From NCBI RefSeq assembly GCF_008795985.1, contig NZ_VMHP01000002.1, positions 992,001-1,056,000 of the forward strand: a DNA stretch of 64,000 bases. Direction: 5' to 3'. The notes under the pieces are model-generated. The model saw nothing but the letters and a program-made list of their open reading frames with translations. It did no database searches and was not told where the DNA came from. Every line of letters begins with the position of its first letter. The first letter of the stretch is position 1. The stretch is from Marinobacter halotolerans (GTDB lineage Bacteria > Pseudomonadota > Gammaproteobacteria > Pseudomonadales > Oleiphilaceae). Both the position numbers and the translations under genes were made by a program. This document shows positions 34,165 through 42,426 of this stretch, one piece after another.

Positions 34165-35783
34165 GACCTTTTCTCCAGTGTGAAGGGATGATGAGGAACC
34201 CGGCGAACCATGGAAGGTACTTCCAGGGCTTTCGTCGCAAGCCGGCCCGTTAGCCGGTCGAACGGCAACTCAAGATACAAGCCATGACGGAAATGTCCGC
34301 AAAGCCGCCGGGCAAAACGGTAACGGCTACCAAGCTGAATGAGCAGTGAAAGAGTGGCCAGCAATCCCACCATCATGGTGCCAAGCACATAAGCGACTGC
34401 GGGTATCTGTATTGGCGAGTCGTGGGCACCAACCGCAGGTCCCACCAGCAGATGAAGGAGCGAATAGACCGGCACGAGCAATAGCGCCATCAGGGCCAGT
34501 CGGAAGCGGAGTGCTGGCCCGGCTCCTGCGGGTATGCCAAGAGCCGAGGCGGTAACGGCAAACACTAGCAGTGAACCGAGAATCGCGTTTTCTTCCACAA
34601 TCCAGGGAGCCTGAACCAGTATCAGGGCCGCTACCAGGCCAGTTGAACCCGCCAGGAACAGACGCCTGGCAATTGGTGCCTGGGGGAAACCTCCACTGGC
34701 AGAAACAGCGACCGTCCGACCGGCAGCGAGAAAGGAGTGGGCCTTGTAAAGGGAATGGGCCAAAAGATGAAGAAGCGCCAGGGTGTAAGCGCCCATGCCG
34801 ATCTCAAAAAGCATGAACCCCATTTGGGCGCAGGTAGACCAGGCAAGAGCGTGCTTTACCGAGTGTTGGGTCATCATGGTAAGCACCGCCACCAGCGCGG
34901 TAAATCCACCAACGGTCAGCAGTATCAGATGGCCGAGGGTAAAGCCGTCAAATACGGGGAAAAGACGCAGCCACAGGAAGCCACCAAGGTTGATCACTCC
35001 AGCATGCAGCAGAGCTGAAACCGGCGTCGGCGCCTCCATCACACGGATAAGCCAGCCATGAAAGGGTATCTGGGCGCATTTGAGTGCCGCCGCCAGTGCC
35101 AGAACGACAGAAGCCATGGTCAAATGCTCTGAGCCACCTGCCCTTGCCGACTCGTTAGCGATCATCTCGGGCAGGTAGAAGGTTCCGTAATGCAGATACA
35201 GGAAGATAACACCGGCAACCACCATCAGGTCGCCGATGCGGCTGACGATAAATTTCTGGACCGCGGCCATTCGCGCCTGGGGCCGCTCCTGGTAGAGCGT
35301 CAGCAGATGGTGTAACGCCAGGCTGACGCCGATCCAGGCGCCGGTCATGACCAGCAGATGATTGGTAAACACAAGCACCAGAACCGACGCAATGGTGACC
35401 AGGAACCAGGGAAGAAACCGGTCACGCCCCGGATCCTGGCTAAGGTAGGTATCGGCGTACCGCAGGATTACCCAGCCAACAAAGGCAACCATCAATGCCA
35501 TCCAGACTGCGATGCCATCGGGATACAGGCCGATCCTGTTACCAAGCGTGGCAAGAGTCGTGTTACCCGAACCGGCCGACGGCTGGATAACGAGAAGCAG
35601 CGCAACGATCAGTGAGGCAGCCATGGAACCCAACAAGAGGCCACCGGCGATACGCCAGCAGTGATCAATTTTGAGCGGGTTTTTGAGCCAGCTACTCAAC
35701 CCGGCAAGAAAAAAGAGTGCAACCGGCACCATCAGCCAGAGTGTCAGGCCCAGCAACGTTGTAAATTCAGCGAGCGGATTCAT
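34161..35783 (-). CDS. dabB: DabB subunit, NuoL/MrpA-like membrane protein
   Basis: A 540-residue polytopic membrane protein of the proton-conducting NADH-dehydrogenase subunit 5 family, the coupling partner of DabA. Antiporter-family landmarks include a lysine in the MAAVQKFIVSRIGDLM helix, LKCAQIPFHGWLIRVMEAPTPVSALLHAG (about residues 240-270), HSVKHALAWSTCAQMGFM (about 310-328) and HLLAHSLYKAHSFLAAG. Multiple hydrophobic helices span the length. It is the first gene of dabBA, with the dabA start overlapping its stop (ATGA). It is shorter than full NuoL, as is usual for DabB. Confidence 0.93.
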   Translation of the reverse strand: MNPLAEFTTLLGLTLWLMVPVALFFLAGLSSWLKNPLKIDHCWRIAGGLLLGSMAASLIVALLLVIQPSAGSGNTTLATLGNRIGLYPDGIAVWMALMVAFVGWVILRYADTYLSQDPGRDRFLPWFLVTIASVLVLVFTNHLLVMTGAWIGVSLALHHLLTLYQERPQARMAAVQKFIVSRIGDLMVVAGVIFLYLHYGTFYLPEMIANESARAGGSEHLTMASVVLALAAALKCAQIPFHGWLIRVMEAPTPVSALLHAGVINLGGFLWLRLFPVFDGFTLGHLILLTVGGFTALVAVLTMMTQHSVKHALAWSTCAQMGFMLFEIGMGAYTLALLHLLAHSLYKAHSFLAAGRTVAVSASGGFPQAPIARRLFLAGSTGLVAALILVQAPWIVEENAILGSLLVFAVTASALGIPAGAGPALRFRLALMALLLVPVYSLLHLLVGPAVGAHDSPIQIPAVAYVLGTMMVGLLATLSLLIQLGSRYRFARRLCGHFRHGLYLELPFDRLTGRLATKALEVPSMVRRVPHHPFTLEKRS

Positions 35784-35861
35784 GGGGCAAACTTCCTGTT
35801 TTCCGTTACGTTCGAAGGATTCCGCTACTCTGCCCCAGCTAGAATCATATAAAAAATGGTT

Positions 35862-35867
35862 TATAAT
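35862..35867 (+). promoter_or_regulatory. Candidate -10 element for the LysR-type regulator
   Basis: A consensus TATAAT lies 35 bases upstream of the LysR start in the 118-base divergent region shared with dabB. No convincing -35 hexamer is seen at the normal distance, so activation by a bound protein, perhaps the regulator itself, is plausible. This is position-based inference. Confidence 0.3.
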
Positions 35868-35901
35868 GAACGCTTCATTCGTTTTTAAAGAACGTTATTC
35901 G

Positions 35902-36813
35902 ATGAAGCTCAATTATCATCATCTTTACTATTTCTGGAAGGTGGCCCGCACTGGCCATCTCACAAAGGCGGCTGAATCCCTCCATATCTCCCAGTCTGCC
36001 CTGTCCGGCCAGATCCGGAAGCTGGAGGAGAGCCTCGGCCACGACCTGTTTATCCGGGAAGGCCGCCGACTTAAATTGTCCGAAGCGGGTCGCATGGCGT
36101 TTTCCTACGCAGAAGAGATTTTCCGTCAGGGAGAAGAGCTGTCTGCGCTGTTCGCCAACGGTGCGCAGCCGAACCGGGAAATCCTGCGGATCGGTGCGGT
36201 GGCGACTCTGTCGCGAAATTTTCAGGAGGGGTTTCTTCAGCCGTTGCTGAACCGGGAAGACCTCGAGCTGAGCCTGCAGAGCAGCCATATCGATGAACTA
36301 CTGAGGCGGCTATCGGCTCACCGGTTGGATCTGATTCTCTCCAATCAGGCCGTTCAGGGAGATGAACAGAACCCTTGGCGGTCCCGACTGATTGCGAAAC
36401 AACCCGTAAGCATTATTGGACCGCCTGGAGTAACGTTTACCGGCGATTTTGTGGGGATGCTGCGGGGGCAAAGCCTTATCGTTCCCGGTCAGAACAACAA
36501 TATTCGCCAGGCCTTTGATCAGCTTTGCGAGTACCACCTGCTTCGCCCAAGCATCGCTGCCGAGGTAGATGACATGGCGATGATGCGCCTGCTTACCCGT
36601 GATACTGGCCATTTCGCCATTCTGCCACCGGTTGTGGTGCGGGATGAACTGAAATCCGGTGCACTGGCAGATTATGGCGCCCTGCCCGGCGTTTTCGAGG
36701 AATTCTATGCCATCAGTATCCGGCGGCAGTTCGAGACACCGGCCCTGCGGGAGCTACTCGCCCAGCCAGCCGACAGCTTCCTGAACTGGCCGGCCGGTGA
36801 TCATTCTGACTAG
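35902..36813 (+). CDS. LysR-family regulator, NhaR-like
   Basis: A 303-residue LysR regulator starting at the ATG at 35902; an open stretch to 35671 is dabB antisense. The N-terminal helix-turn-helix begins NYHHLYYFWKVARTGHLTKA and includes HISQSALSGQIRKLEESL, very like E. coli NhaR (a sodium-responsive activator), followed by LFIREGRRLKLSEAG. The C-terminal half is a LysR substrate-binding domain. Divergent placement from dabBA suggests that it controls dissolved-inorganic-carbon uptake or responds to ion conditions. The effector is unknown. Confidence 0.88.
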   Translation: MKLNYHHLYYFWKVARTGHLTKAAESLHISQSALSGQIRKLEESLGHDLFIREGRRLKLSEAGRMAFSYAEEIFRQGEELSALFANGAQPNREILRIGAVATLSRNFQEGFLQPLLNREDLELSLQSSHIDELLRRLSAHRLDLILSNQAVQGDEQNPWRSRLIAKQPVSIIGPPGVTFTGDFVGMLRGQSLIVPGQNNNIRQAFDQLCEYHLLRPSIAAEVDDMAMMRLLTRDTGHFAILPPVVVRDELKSGALADYGALPGVFEEFYAISIRRQFETPALRELLAQPADSFLNWPAGDHSD

Positions 36814-36900
36814 CCGGGCTGTTGTGAAAAGTCATCTCACTATTGAATCACTCCCCTTATACTACCGTCGGAGATAAGATCCACCACCCTGAGGACAGCC

Positions 36901-38388
36901 ATGCCGATGAATCACCAGAGCAATCAAAGAGATCCGTCGATTCTGATTATCGGAACCGGGTTTGGCGGCCTCTGCATGGCGATCCAGCTCAAAGAGGCCG
37001 GATTCAGCCAGTTCACGTTGCTGGAAAAGGCGTCTGAGGTTGGCGGCACCTGGCGGGATAACACCTATCCCGGGGCAGCCTGCGACGTGCAGTCCCATTT
37101 TTATTCGTTTTCTTTCGAGCCGAAACACGATTGGTCCAGGAAATTCGGGCTGCAGCAGGAAATCCTGGGCTATATGAAGTCCTGCGTGGATAAATACGGC
37201 CTGGCAGAACACATCCGGCTCAACCAGGAAGTGCTTTCGGCCAGTTTCAATGAGTCCACCAACCAATGGCGGGTGGAAACCTCTGGGGGTGACGCTTACA
37301 TCGCCGACATTGTGATTACCGCGACGGGTCAGCTCAATCAGCCAGCCTGGCCGAATATTCCGGGCCTGGATTCGTTTAAGGGGAAGCTTTTCCATTCCGC
37401 CCGCTGGGACCACGATTACCCGCTTGAGGGGCGCAATGTTGCCGTGATCGGCACCGGTGCCAGCGCCATCCAGTTTGTGCCGGAAATTGTTCCGAAAGTG
37501 AAATCCCTGAGCCTGTTCCAGCGATCTGCGGCCTGGGTTCTGCCGAAACCGGATCGCCCTTTCAGGAAATGGGAGCAGACGCTGTTTCAGAAGATTCCAG
37601 CCTGGGACAGGCTTTATCGGTTCCTGATCTATTGGAAGAACGAAAGCCGTGCACTGGCCTTCACACGGTTTAACAGCCTGCTGAATATTTTCGCCTGGCA
37701 GGCCAAACGCTTCGCCCGTAGCCAGGTTCGCAACCGCCAGAAACGCAGGGATCTGATCCCTGATTACCAGATTGGCTGCAAACGCATACTGATATCCAAC
37801 GATTGGTATCAGGCTGTGGACCAGGAGCACGTTGACCTGGTTACCACTGACATCGAGCGTGTTGTTCGTGACGGTGTGGTGACCACCGATGGCGCGCTGC
37901 ACAAGGCCGATACACTCATTCTTGGAACCGGATTTGCCGCATCACAGTTTCTGACACCCATGACCATTGCCGGGCGTGATGGCAAAAGCCTGAACGAGGC
38001 CTGGCGCAATGGTGCCGAAGCTTATAAAGGTATTACCATATCCGGCTTCCCGAACTTTTTTATGCTCTATGGCCCCAACACTAACCTGGCCCATAACAGC
38101 ATCGTTTTCATGCTGGAATCCCAGGTACGCTATGTGATGAGCTGTATCACCCGATTGCAGGAGACTCCGGGACTGGCAATGGACGTAAAACCCGAGCGAC
38201 TGGAACGGTTTGCCTCGCACATACAGGAACGACTGACCAACAGTGTCTGGGAATCAGGCTGCCATTCCTGGTATCTGAACAAGAACGGCAAAAACACCAT
38301 TAACTGGCCGGGGTTCACCTTTACCTATCGCCGAGAGACTGCCAGCGTGGATCCGGAAGATTTTGATTTCTTCCGGCCCACTGGCTAA
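36901..38388 (+). CDS. Flavin monooxygenase, Baeyer-Villiger type
   Basis: A 495-residue two-dinucleotide-fold flavoprotein. The FAD fingerprint GTGFGGLCMA is at about residue 18, with EVGGTWRDNTYPGAACD. The Baeyer-Villiger signature FxGxxxHxxxW reads FKGKLFHSARW (about residue 160), followed by the NADPH fingerprint VIGTGASAIQF. The C-terminal part includes YGPNTNLAHNSIVFMLE. Such enzymes insert oxygen into ketones or oxidise heteroatoms; the substrate is unknown, but marine alkane or ketone degraders often carry several. The gene stands alone, 87 bases after the LysR gene, and its GTC-rich context gives no operon partner. Confidence 0.92.
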   Translation: MPMNHQSNQRDPSILIIGTGFGGLCMAIQLKEAGFSQFTLLEKASEVGGTWRDNTYPGAACDVQSHFYSFSFEPKHDWSRKFGLQQEILGYMKSCVDKYGLAEHIRLNQEVLSASFNESTNQWRVETSGGDAYIADIVITATGQLNQPAWPNIPGLDSFKGKLFHSARWDHDYPLEGRNVAVIGTGASAIQFVPEIVPKVKSLSLFQRSAAWVLPKPDRPFRKWEQTLFQKIPAWDRLYRFLIYWKNESRALAFTRFNSLLNIFAWQAKRFARSQVRNRQKRRDLIPDYQIGCKRILISNDWYQAVDQEHVDLVTTDIERVVRDGVVTTDGALHKADTLILGTGFAASQFLTPMTIAGRDGKSLNEAWRNGAEAYKGITISGFPNFFMLYGPNTNLAHNSIVFMLESQVRYVMSCITRLQETPGLAMDVKPERLERFASHIQERLTNSVWESGCHSWYLNKNGKNTINWPGFTFTYRRETASVDPEDFDFFRPTG

Positions 38389-38401
38389 TGGGTCAGCGCT
38401 G

Positions 38402-39031
38402 CTAACCGCCACCACCCATGCCACTGAACAGGGTCGCGAGGACAGCCAGTGCCACAATCCAGCCCACCACCGCAGGCCAGAAATTTACCATCTGTGGTTG
38501 CTGATCGTCCGACGCTTCCGCTCTGCCTCCCTCCCGCTGCTGAGGGTCATCCTGCAGATCCTGAACCTGCTCAGAGCTGAACCAGCCAAACCAGTTCCCC
38601 AGGTATTCGGCGACTGGTGCCGGGAAGTTGCCGTTTTCAGCCATCGGCCGCAGCTGCGGTTCAAGCTGCCGGCCAATCTCGCGACGAAGCGGTGGCTGGT
38701 CTGCAGGCGGCTCGTTAAGAATAGCCTTCCAGATGCCCAGGTCACGGGCCCGGGATGAATCGTTCAGCAGGGCCTTGATCTGAATGACCACTTCCCGCAC
38801 CACCTGGCTTTCATTGCCATCCAGGGCGCGGTCTTCCCCTTCTGTTATCTGTTTCGACTCGCTCGCCTCTTCAACCAAAGGCGCTGAATTGTCCCCCACT
38901 GCTTCACGGTACGCCTCTTCAAGGCGACGAGTCTCTTCTCCGGAAGCAAACCGCAGCTGCTGCTCATAAGCATCCTGGATACGGCGGCGATCATCCGTAG
39001 GTTCAATTCCAAGGATTTCCCAACAATTCAT
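38402..39031 (-). CDS. Degenerate J-domain-like membrane-anchored protein
   Basis: A 209-residue protein starting at the ATG at 39031, preceded by GGGGAG; an ATG 16 codons earlier is less well placed. The N-terminus looks like helices I-II of a J domain (NCWEILGIEPTDDRRRIQDA, then YEQQLR), but the HPD loop is missing and the chain passes directly to a second helix (ETRRLEEAYREAV). The middle is acidic and low in complexity. One transmembrane helix ends the protein (VVGWIVALAVLATLFSGMGGGG), so the bulk should face the cytoplasm. It cannot stimulate DnaK in the classical way. Function unknown. Confidence 0.7.
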   Translation of the reverse strand: MNCWEILGIEPTDDRRRIQDAYEQQLRFASGEETRRLEEAYREAVGDNSAPLVEEASESKQITEGEDRALDGNESQVVREVVIQIKALLNDSSRARDLGIWKAILNEPPADQPPLRREIGRQLEPQLRPMAENGNFPAPVAEYLGNWFGWFSSEQVQDLQDDPQQREGGRAEASDDQQPQMVNFWPAVVGWIVALAVLATLFSGMGGGG

Positions 39032-39164
39032 ACAGCTGCCACTCCCCGGCCTGAGATTCATTACATTTTTGAGAGACAAAAAGCCCGCAGTCCCCTACGA
39101 TAGCCTGTAAATATAATAAACAGACTTACACGTCTTCCACTCGGCAGATTATAGAACGACAACC

Positions 39165-41405
39165 ATGGCCTTTACGACCGACCGACGCGCCAAAACACAG
39201 AAAACATACCCCATCCGACCGCCGCTTCCATTGTCCCCGCGCCTTTTTGCATTTGCCGCTGGCCTGACACTGGCTGCAGTGCCGGCTTACGGTGCTGAAC
39301 CCGGTAACACAGACAGTGATGGAGGCTTTTACGGCTTTAGCGATTCGCTACCGGAAGTGCTGACTACCACCCGCCTTCGTCAGCCAAAAACCCGCGTTCC
39401 CGGTTCCACCACCGTTATCGAAGGCGACATGATCCGGGATTTGGGCATCATGCATCTGGTGGAGGTGTTTCGTTTGGTTCCCGGTATGGTGGTTGGCCAT
39501 GTCGGTAGCAGTACGCCGGTAACGACTTACCACGGCACCGTACACTACGAACAGAGACGAATGCAGGTCCTTGTAGACGGGCGAACTGCACATCGTGCAA
39601 CGCTCTCGGACATGGACTGGCAGACCATGCCAGTACCGCTAGAGCTGATTGAGCGGATTGAAGTCAGCCGAGGCCCCAACTCTGCCGCCTACGGCATCAA
39701 CGCCTTCCTGGGAACTATCAATATCATTACCCGGGATCCGGCGGATACGGTCGGGGCCGAAGTACGAGCGGTCCGGGGTTCCCGACAATATATTCGCACC
39801 TTTGCATCCATTGGTGATGCAAGCCAGGATTACGACTGGCGGCTGGCCTTTGAAAAACGTCAGTTCGAGGGTTTTGATTACCAGTTGGTAGATGACCCCG
39901 TCACCGACGAGATCATCAGAGTTCCTTTCAATGATGGTCACGATATCAATGTCCTCAATTACGATTCCCGGCTGACAGTCAGCCCGGCGTTCAATGCGGA
40001 ATTCCGTGCTGGTGTAGTTGATGGTGAGAATGAAGAAGACGTCAACAAAAGCGGTGAACTTGGTGCAACTGCAAATCCCGATATTGATGTGCGGGACTAT
40101 TACCTTCAGACCCGACTGAACTTTACCCCTTCAGAGCAGCATTTTTACCATCTGCAATTCAGTTTCGAAAATTTTAAACGTCGCCAGAGCTGGCCAATTT
40201 CGATCCCGGAATCGGCGGTTAACTGTCTACGCAATGGAACCCTCGTATTCTGGCGGGAAAATCGGGATGTATGCTTTGCCGAACCAGCTCCTGGGGCGAC
40301 ACCGCTGACCGCAGATGTCAATGCGCATTCAGAGGATTCACGCCTGGAATTCGAGCTCCAGGACACCATCATTTTCAACAGGGACCTGAAGCTTGTGACC
40401 GGCGCCGGCTATCGGCAGGACATCTACCGCTCGGAAACCTATTTCAACGGTCGCGGAAGCAACTACCAATCCCGTGTGTTCGGCAATGTGGAATACACAC
40501 CCGTCCGCTGGCTGACCCTCAATGGCGGCGGTAACTGGGAACGGACAACCACCACCGACGAAAGCTACTTTTCCCCGAGAGTCGCAGCGAACTTCGTGTT
40601 CACCCCCAATCATGCGCTACGCTTTGTCTATTCAAAGGCAGTGCGAACACCAGATGGATTTGAACAGAATCCCGACTACGGATTCACGCTCAGGAACGTG
40701 GAGCCCGCCCAGTATTCAGATTTCGAGGGTTATCGGGTGGAGAACACCGATGTCTGGGACAACCCCTCGCTGGTTACCCTTGGCCGGGAACTAGAAGAAG
40801 AACGGATAACCTCGAAGGAAATAAGCTACTTCGGCCAGTTTCCCGCCGGGGCTGCACTTTTCACATTGGAAGTGCGAGCATTCAGGGATCAGTTGCGGGA
40901 CATGATCAGTGGGATAATCCAGTTCGATGACTGGACCATTGATAACAACGTCGACCTCAATCAGAAGGGCTTTGAAGTCGAGGCGTCGATGGAGTACCCG
41001 GGTACAACCCTGCGTACGAGTTACGGCTATCTTGATCAGGATGGCTCGTACAATGGTCCCCAGATTTTCGACGACGACGGCAACGTTGATGCCGGTGAAA
41101 AGCAGTACAACGTTGATTTGCTGGGACGCCTGTCAGTTCGACATTCGGGAAGCGTTGCACTGATACAGGACCTGACTGCCGGATTTCTGGGATCTGCTGC
41201 TTTCTACTGGGCTGACGAGTTCGAACGAGGTACGCATTCTGAAAGGCTCGATCTGCGGTTGGCGAAAAAGATCTTTCAGCCCAATTACACGGCCGAGATT
41301 GCGCTTACTATGCAGCATTGGGTGAATGAACAGCCAGATCTCAGTGCGGATAACAACATCAAACACCAGAACCAGTTTTTCATAGAAGCGGGCGTCCGCT
41401 TCTAA
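39165..41405 (+). CDS. TonB-dependent outer-membrane receptor
   Basis: A 746-residue outer-membrane receptor. A hydrophobic signal segment ends near PAYGAEP (about residue 45). There is a plug domain (about 60-180: VPGSTTVIEGDMIRDLG, VLVDGR, ELIERIEVSRGPNSAAYG, FLGTINIITR) and a 22-strand-type barrel ending in phenylalanine (EAGVRF). There is no N-terminal signalling extension. Siderophore, heme and B12 receptors share this layout, and the ligand cannot be assigned. It starts an apparent operon with a periplasmic binding protein (34 bases on) and a hybrid kinase. Confidence 0.92.
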   Translation: MAFTTDRRAKTQKTYPIRPPLPLSPRLFAFAAGLTLAAVPAYGAEPGNTDSDGGFYGFSDSLPEVLTTTRLRQPKTRVPGSTTVIEGDMIRDLGIMHLVEVFRLVPGMVVGHVGSSTPVTTYHGTVHYEQRRMQVLVDGRTAHRATLSDMDWQTMPVPLELIERIEVSRGPNSAAYGINAFLGTINIITRDPADTVGAEVRAVRGSRQYIRTFASIGDASQDYDWRLAFEKRQFEGFDYQLVDDPVTDEIIRVPFNDGHDINVLNYDSRLTVSPAFNAEFRAGVVDGENEEDVNKSGELGATANPDIDVRDYYLQTRLNFTPSEQHFYHLQFSFENFKRRQSWPISIPESAVNCLRNGTLVFWRENRDVCFAEPAPGATPLTADVNAHSEDSRLEFELQDTIIFNRDLKLVTGAGYRQDIYRSETYFNGRGSNYQSRVFGNVEYTPVRWLTLNGGGNWERTTTTDESYFSPRVAANFVFTPNHALRFVYSKAVRTPDGFEQNPDYGFTLRNVEPAQYSDFEGYRVENTDVWDNPSLVTLGRELEEERITSKEISYFGQFPAGAALFTLEVRAFRDQLRDMISGIIQFDDWTIDNNVDLNQKGFEVEASMEYPGTTLRTSYGYLDQDGSYNGPQIFDDDGNVDAGEKQYNVDLLGRLSVRHSGSVALIQDLTAGFLGSAAFYWADEFERGTHSERLDLRLAKKIFQPNYTAEIALTMQHWVNEQPDLSADNNIKHQNQFFIEAGVRF

Positions 41406-41439
41406 GACCAGTCATGGACGGTTCCAGACCCGGGATGGT

Positions 41440-42426
41440 ATGACAGAACACAGGTATCGGTTTGCATCGCTGATCTCCAGGGTAGCCAGGCTTTCCAACG
41501 CCTGGCTCGCCGCTGTGCTGTTTACGCTGGCGTTGACGCTTCCTTTCTCCACTCCGCTATCCGCCAGTGAAACTATCCCCAGGACCGTCTACTTTGTCGG
41601 GTCCGGTAACGCCGAGCTGGACCAGCACATTACCAGCCTGTTCAGAGAAACTCTGCCAGAGCAGATCTCGCTGGAAGTGATCGGGAGTGATCAGTTAACA
41701 GCCATCCGCGATTCAGTAGTGATTACCATTGGCCCAGGCACCTTTTCAAAGGTTCGGCAGGCCAACCGCAATGCCGCGATTGTTGCGATGCTGACAGAGC
41801 GCGAGTTCCTGCAGGACTACGCTCAGAGAGCCCCGGGCCAGGTCTCCGGTGTTTTTTTCGATGTCCCACTGGTACAGCAAGCGCTGACCGGCAAGGCCAT
41901 TCTTCCACATGCCACACGGATTGCTCTGCTGGCCACGCCGGAATCCCTGGCCCTTTACGAGCCGCTGATCGATAAGCTGCCAGCCTATGGTCTATCCGCC
42001 AAAGCTTTCCTGGTAGAAAGCAGAGATCGCCTTATCCCTACACTGATAAGGGCACTGGATTACGGTGACTTCCTGCTGGCCGCACCGGACAGCGCCATTT
42101 ATAATCCGCGTACCATTAAACATATCCTGCTGACCGCTTATCGCCGGAATAAAATCCTGATCGGCCCCACCCAGGCTTATGTAAAAGCAGGGTCCCTGGC
42201 TTCCGCTTATGCGCCCTTTTCAGAGATGGTGCAGCTGGCAAGTGAATTTACGAAGACCTACCTCGAAACAGGAAAGCTGCCGCCGCCAGCCTATCCGGAA
42301 CAATACCAGGTTGAAACAAACAGGCAGGTTGCCCGTTCGCTGAATATTCCAATGCCTGACCGGGAGGAGATCATCAACTGGGTCAATGAGCAGCTTCACG
42401 CCGATGGGGAGGCATCCGATGAGTAA
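41440..42426 (+). CDS. Orphan ABC-type periplasmic binding protein (TrpX/DUF534-like)
   Basis: A 328-residue exported protein with an N-terminal hydrophobic segment at about 22-42. The fold is type I binding-protein-like: ITSLFRETLPEQISLEVIG, then VSGVFFDVPLVQQALTGKAI, RIALLATPESLALYEPLIDKL and LLAAPDSAIYNPRTIKHILL, resembling TrpX/ABC-sub_bind proteins. The C-terminal region (PPPAYPEQYQVETNRQVARSLNI) is also found in that group. No permease or ATPase genes follow. Instead its end overlaps the kinase start by eight bases, so it probably presents a ligand to the kinase sensor domain. Confidence 0.82.
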   Translation: MTEHRYRFASLISRVARLSNAWLAAVLFTLALTLPFSTPLSASETIPRTVYFVGSGNAELDQHITSLFRETLPEQISLEVIGSDQLTAIRDSVVITIGPGTFSKVRQANRNAAIVAMLTEREFLQDYAQRAPGQVSGVFFDVPLVQQALTGKAILPHATRIALLATPESLALYEPLIDKLPAYGLSAKAFLVESRDRLIPTLIRALDYGDFLLAAPDSAIYNPRTIKHILLTAYRRNKILIGPTQAYVKAGSLASAYAPFSEMVQLASEFTKTYLETGKLPPPAYPEQYQVETNRQVARSLNIPMPDREEIINWVNEQLHADGEASDE

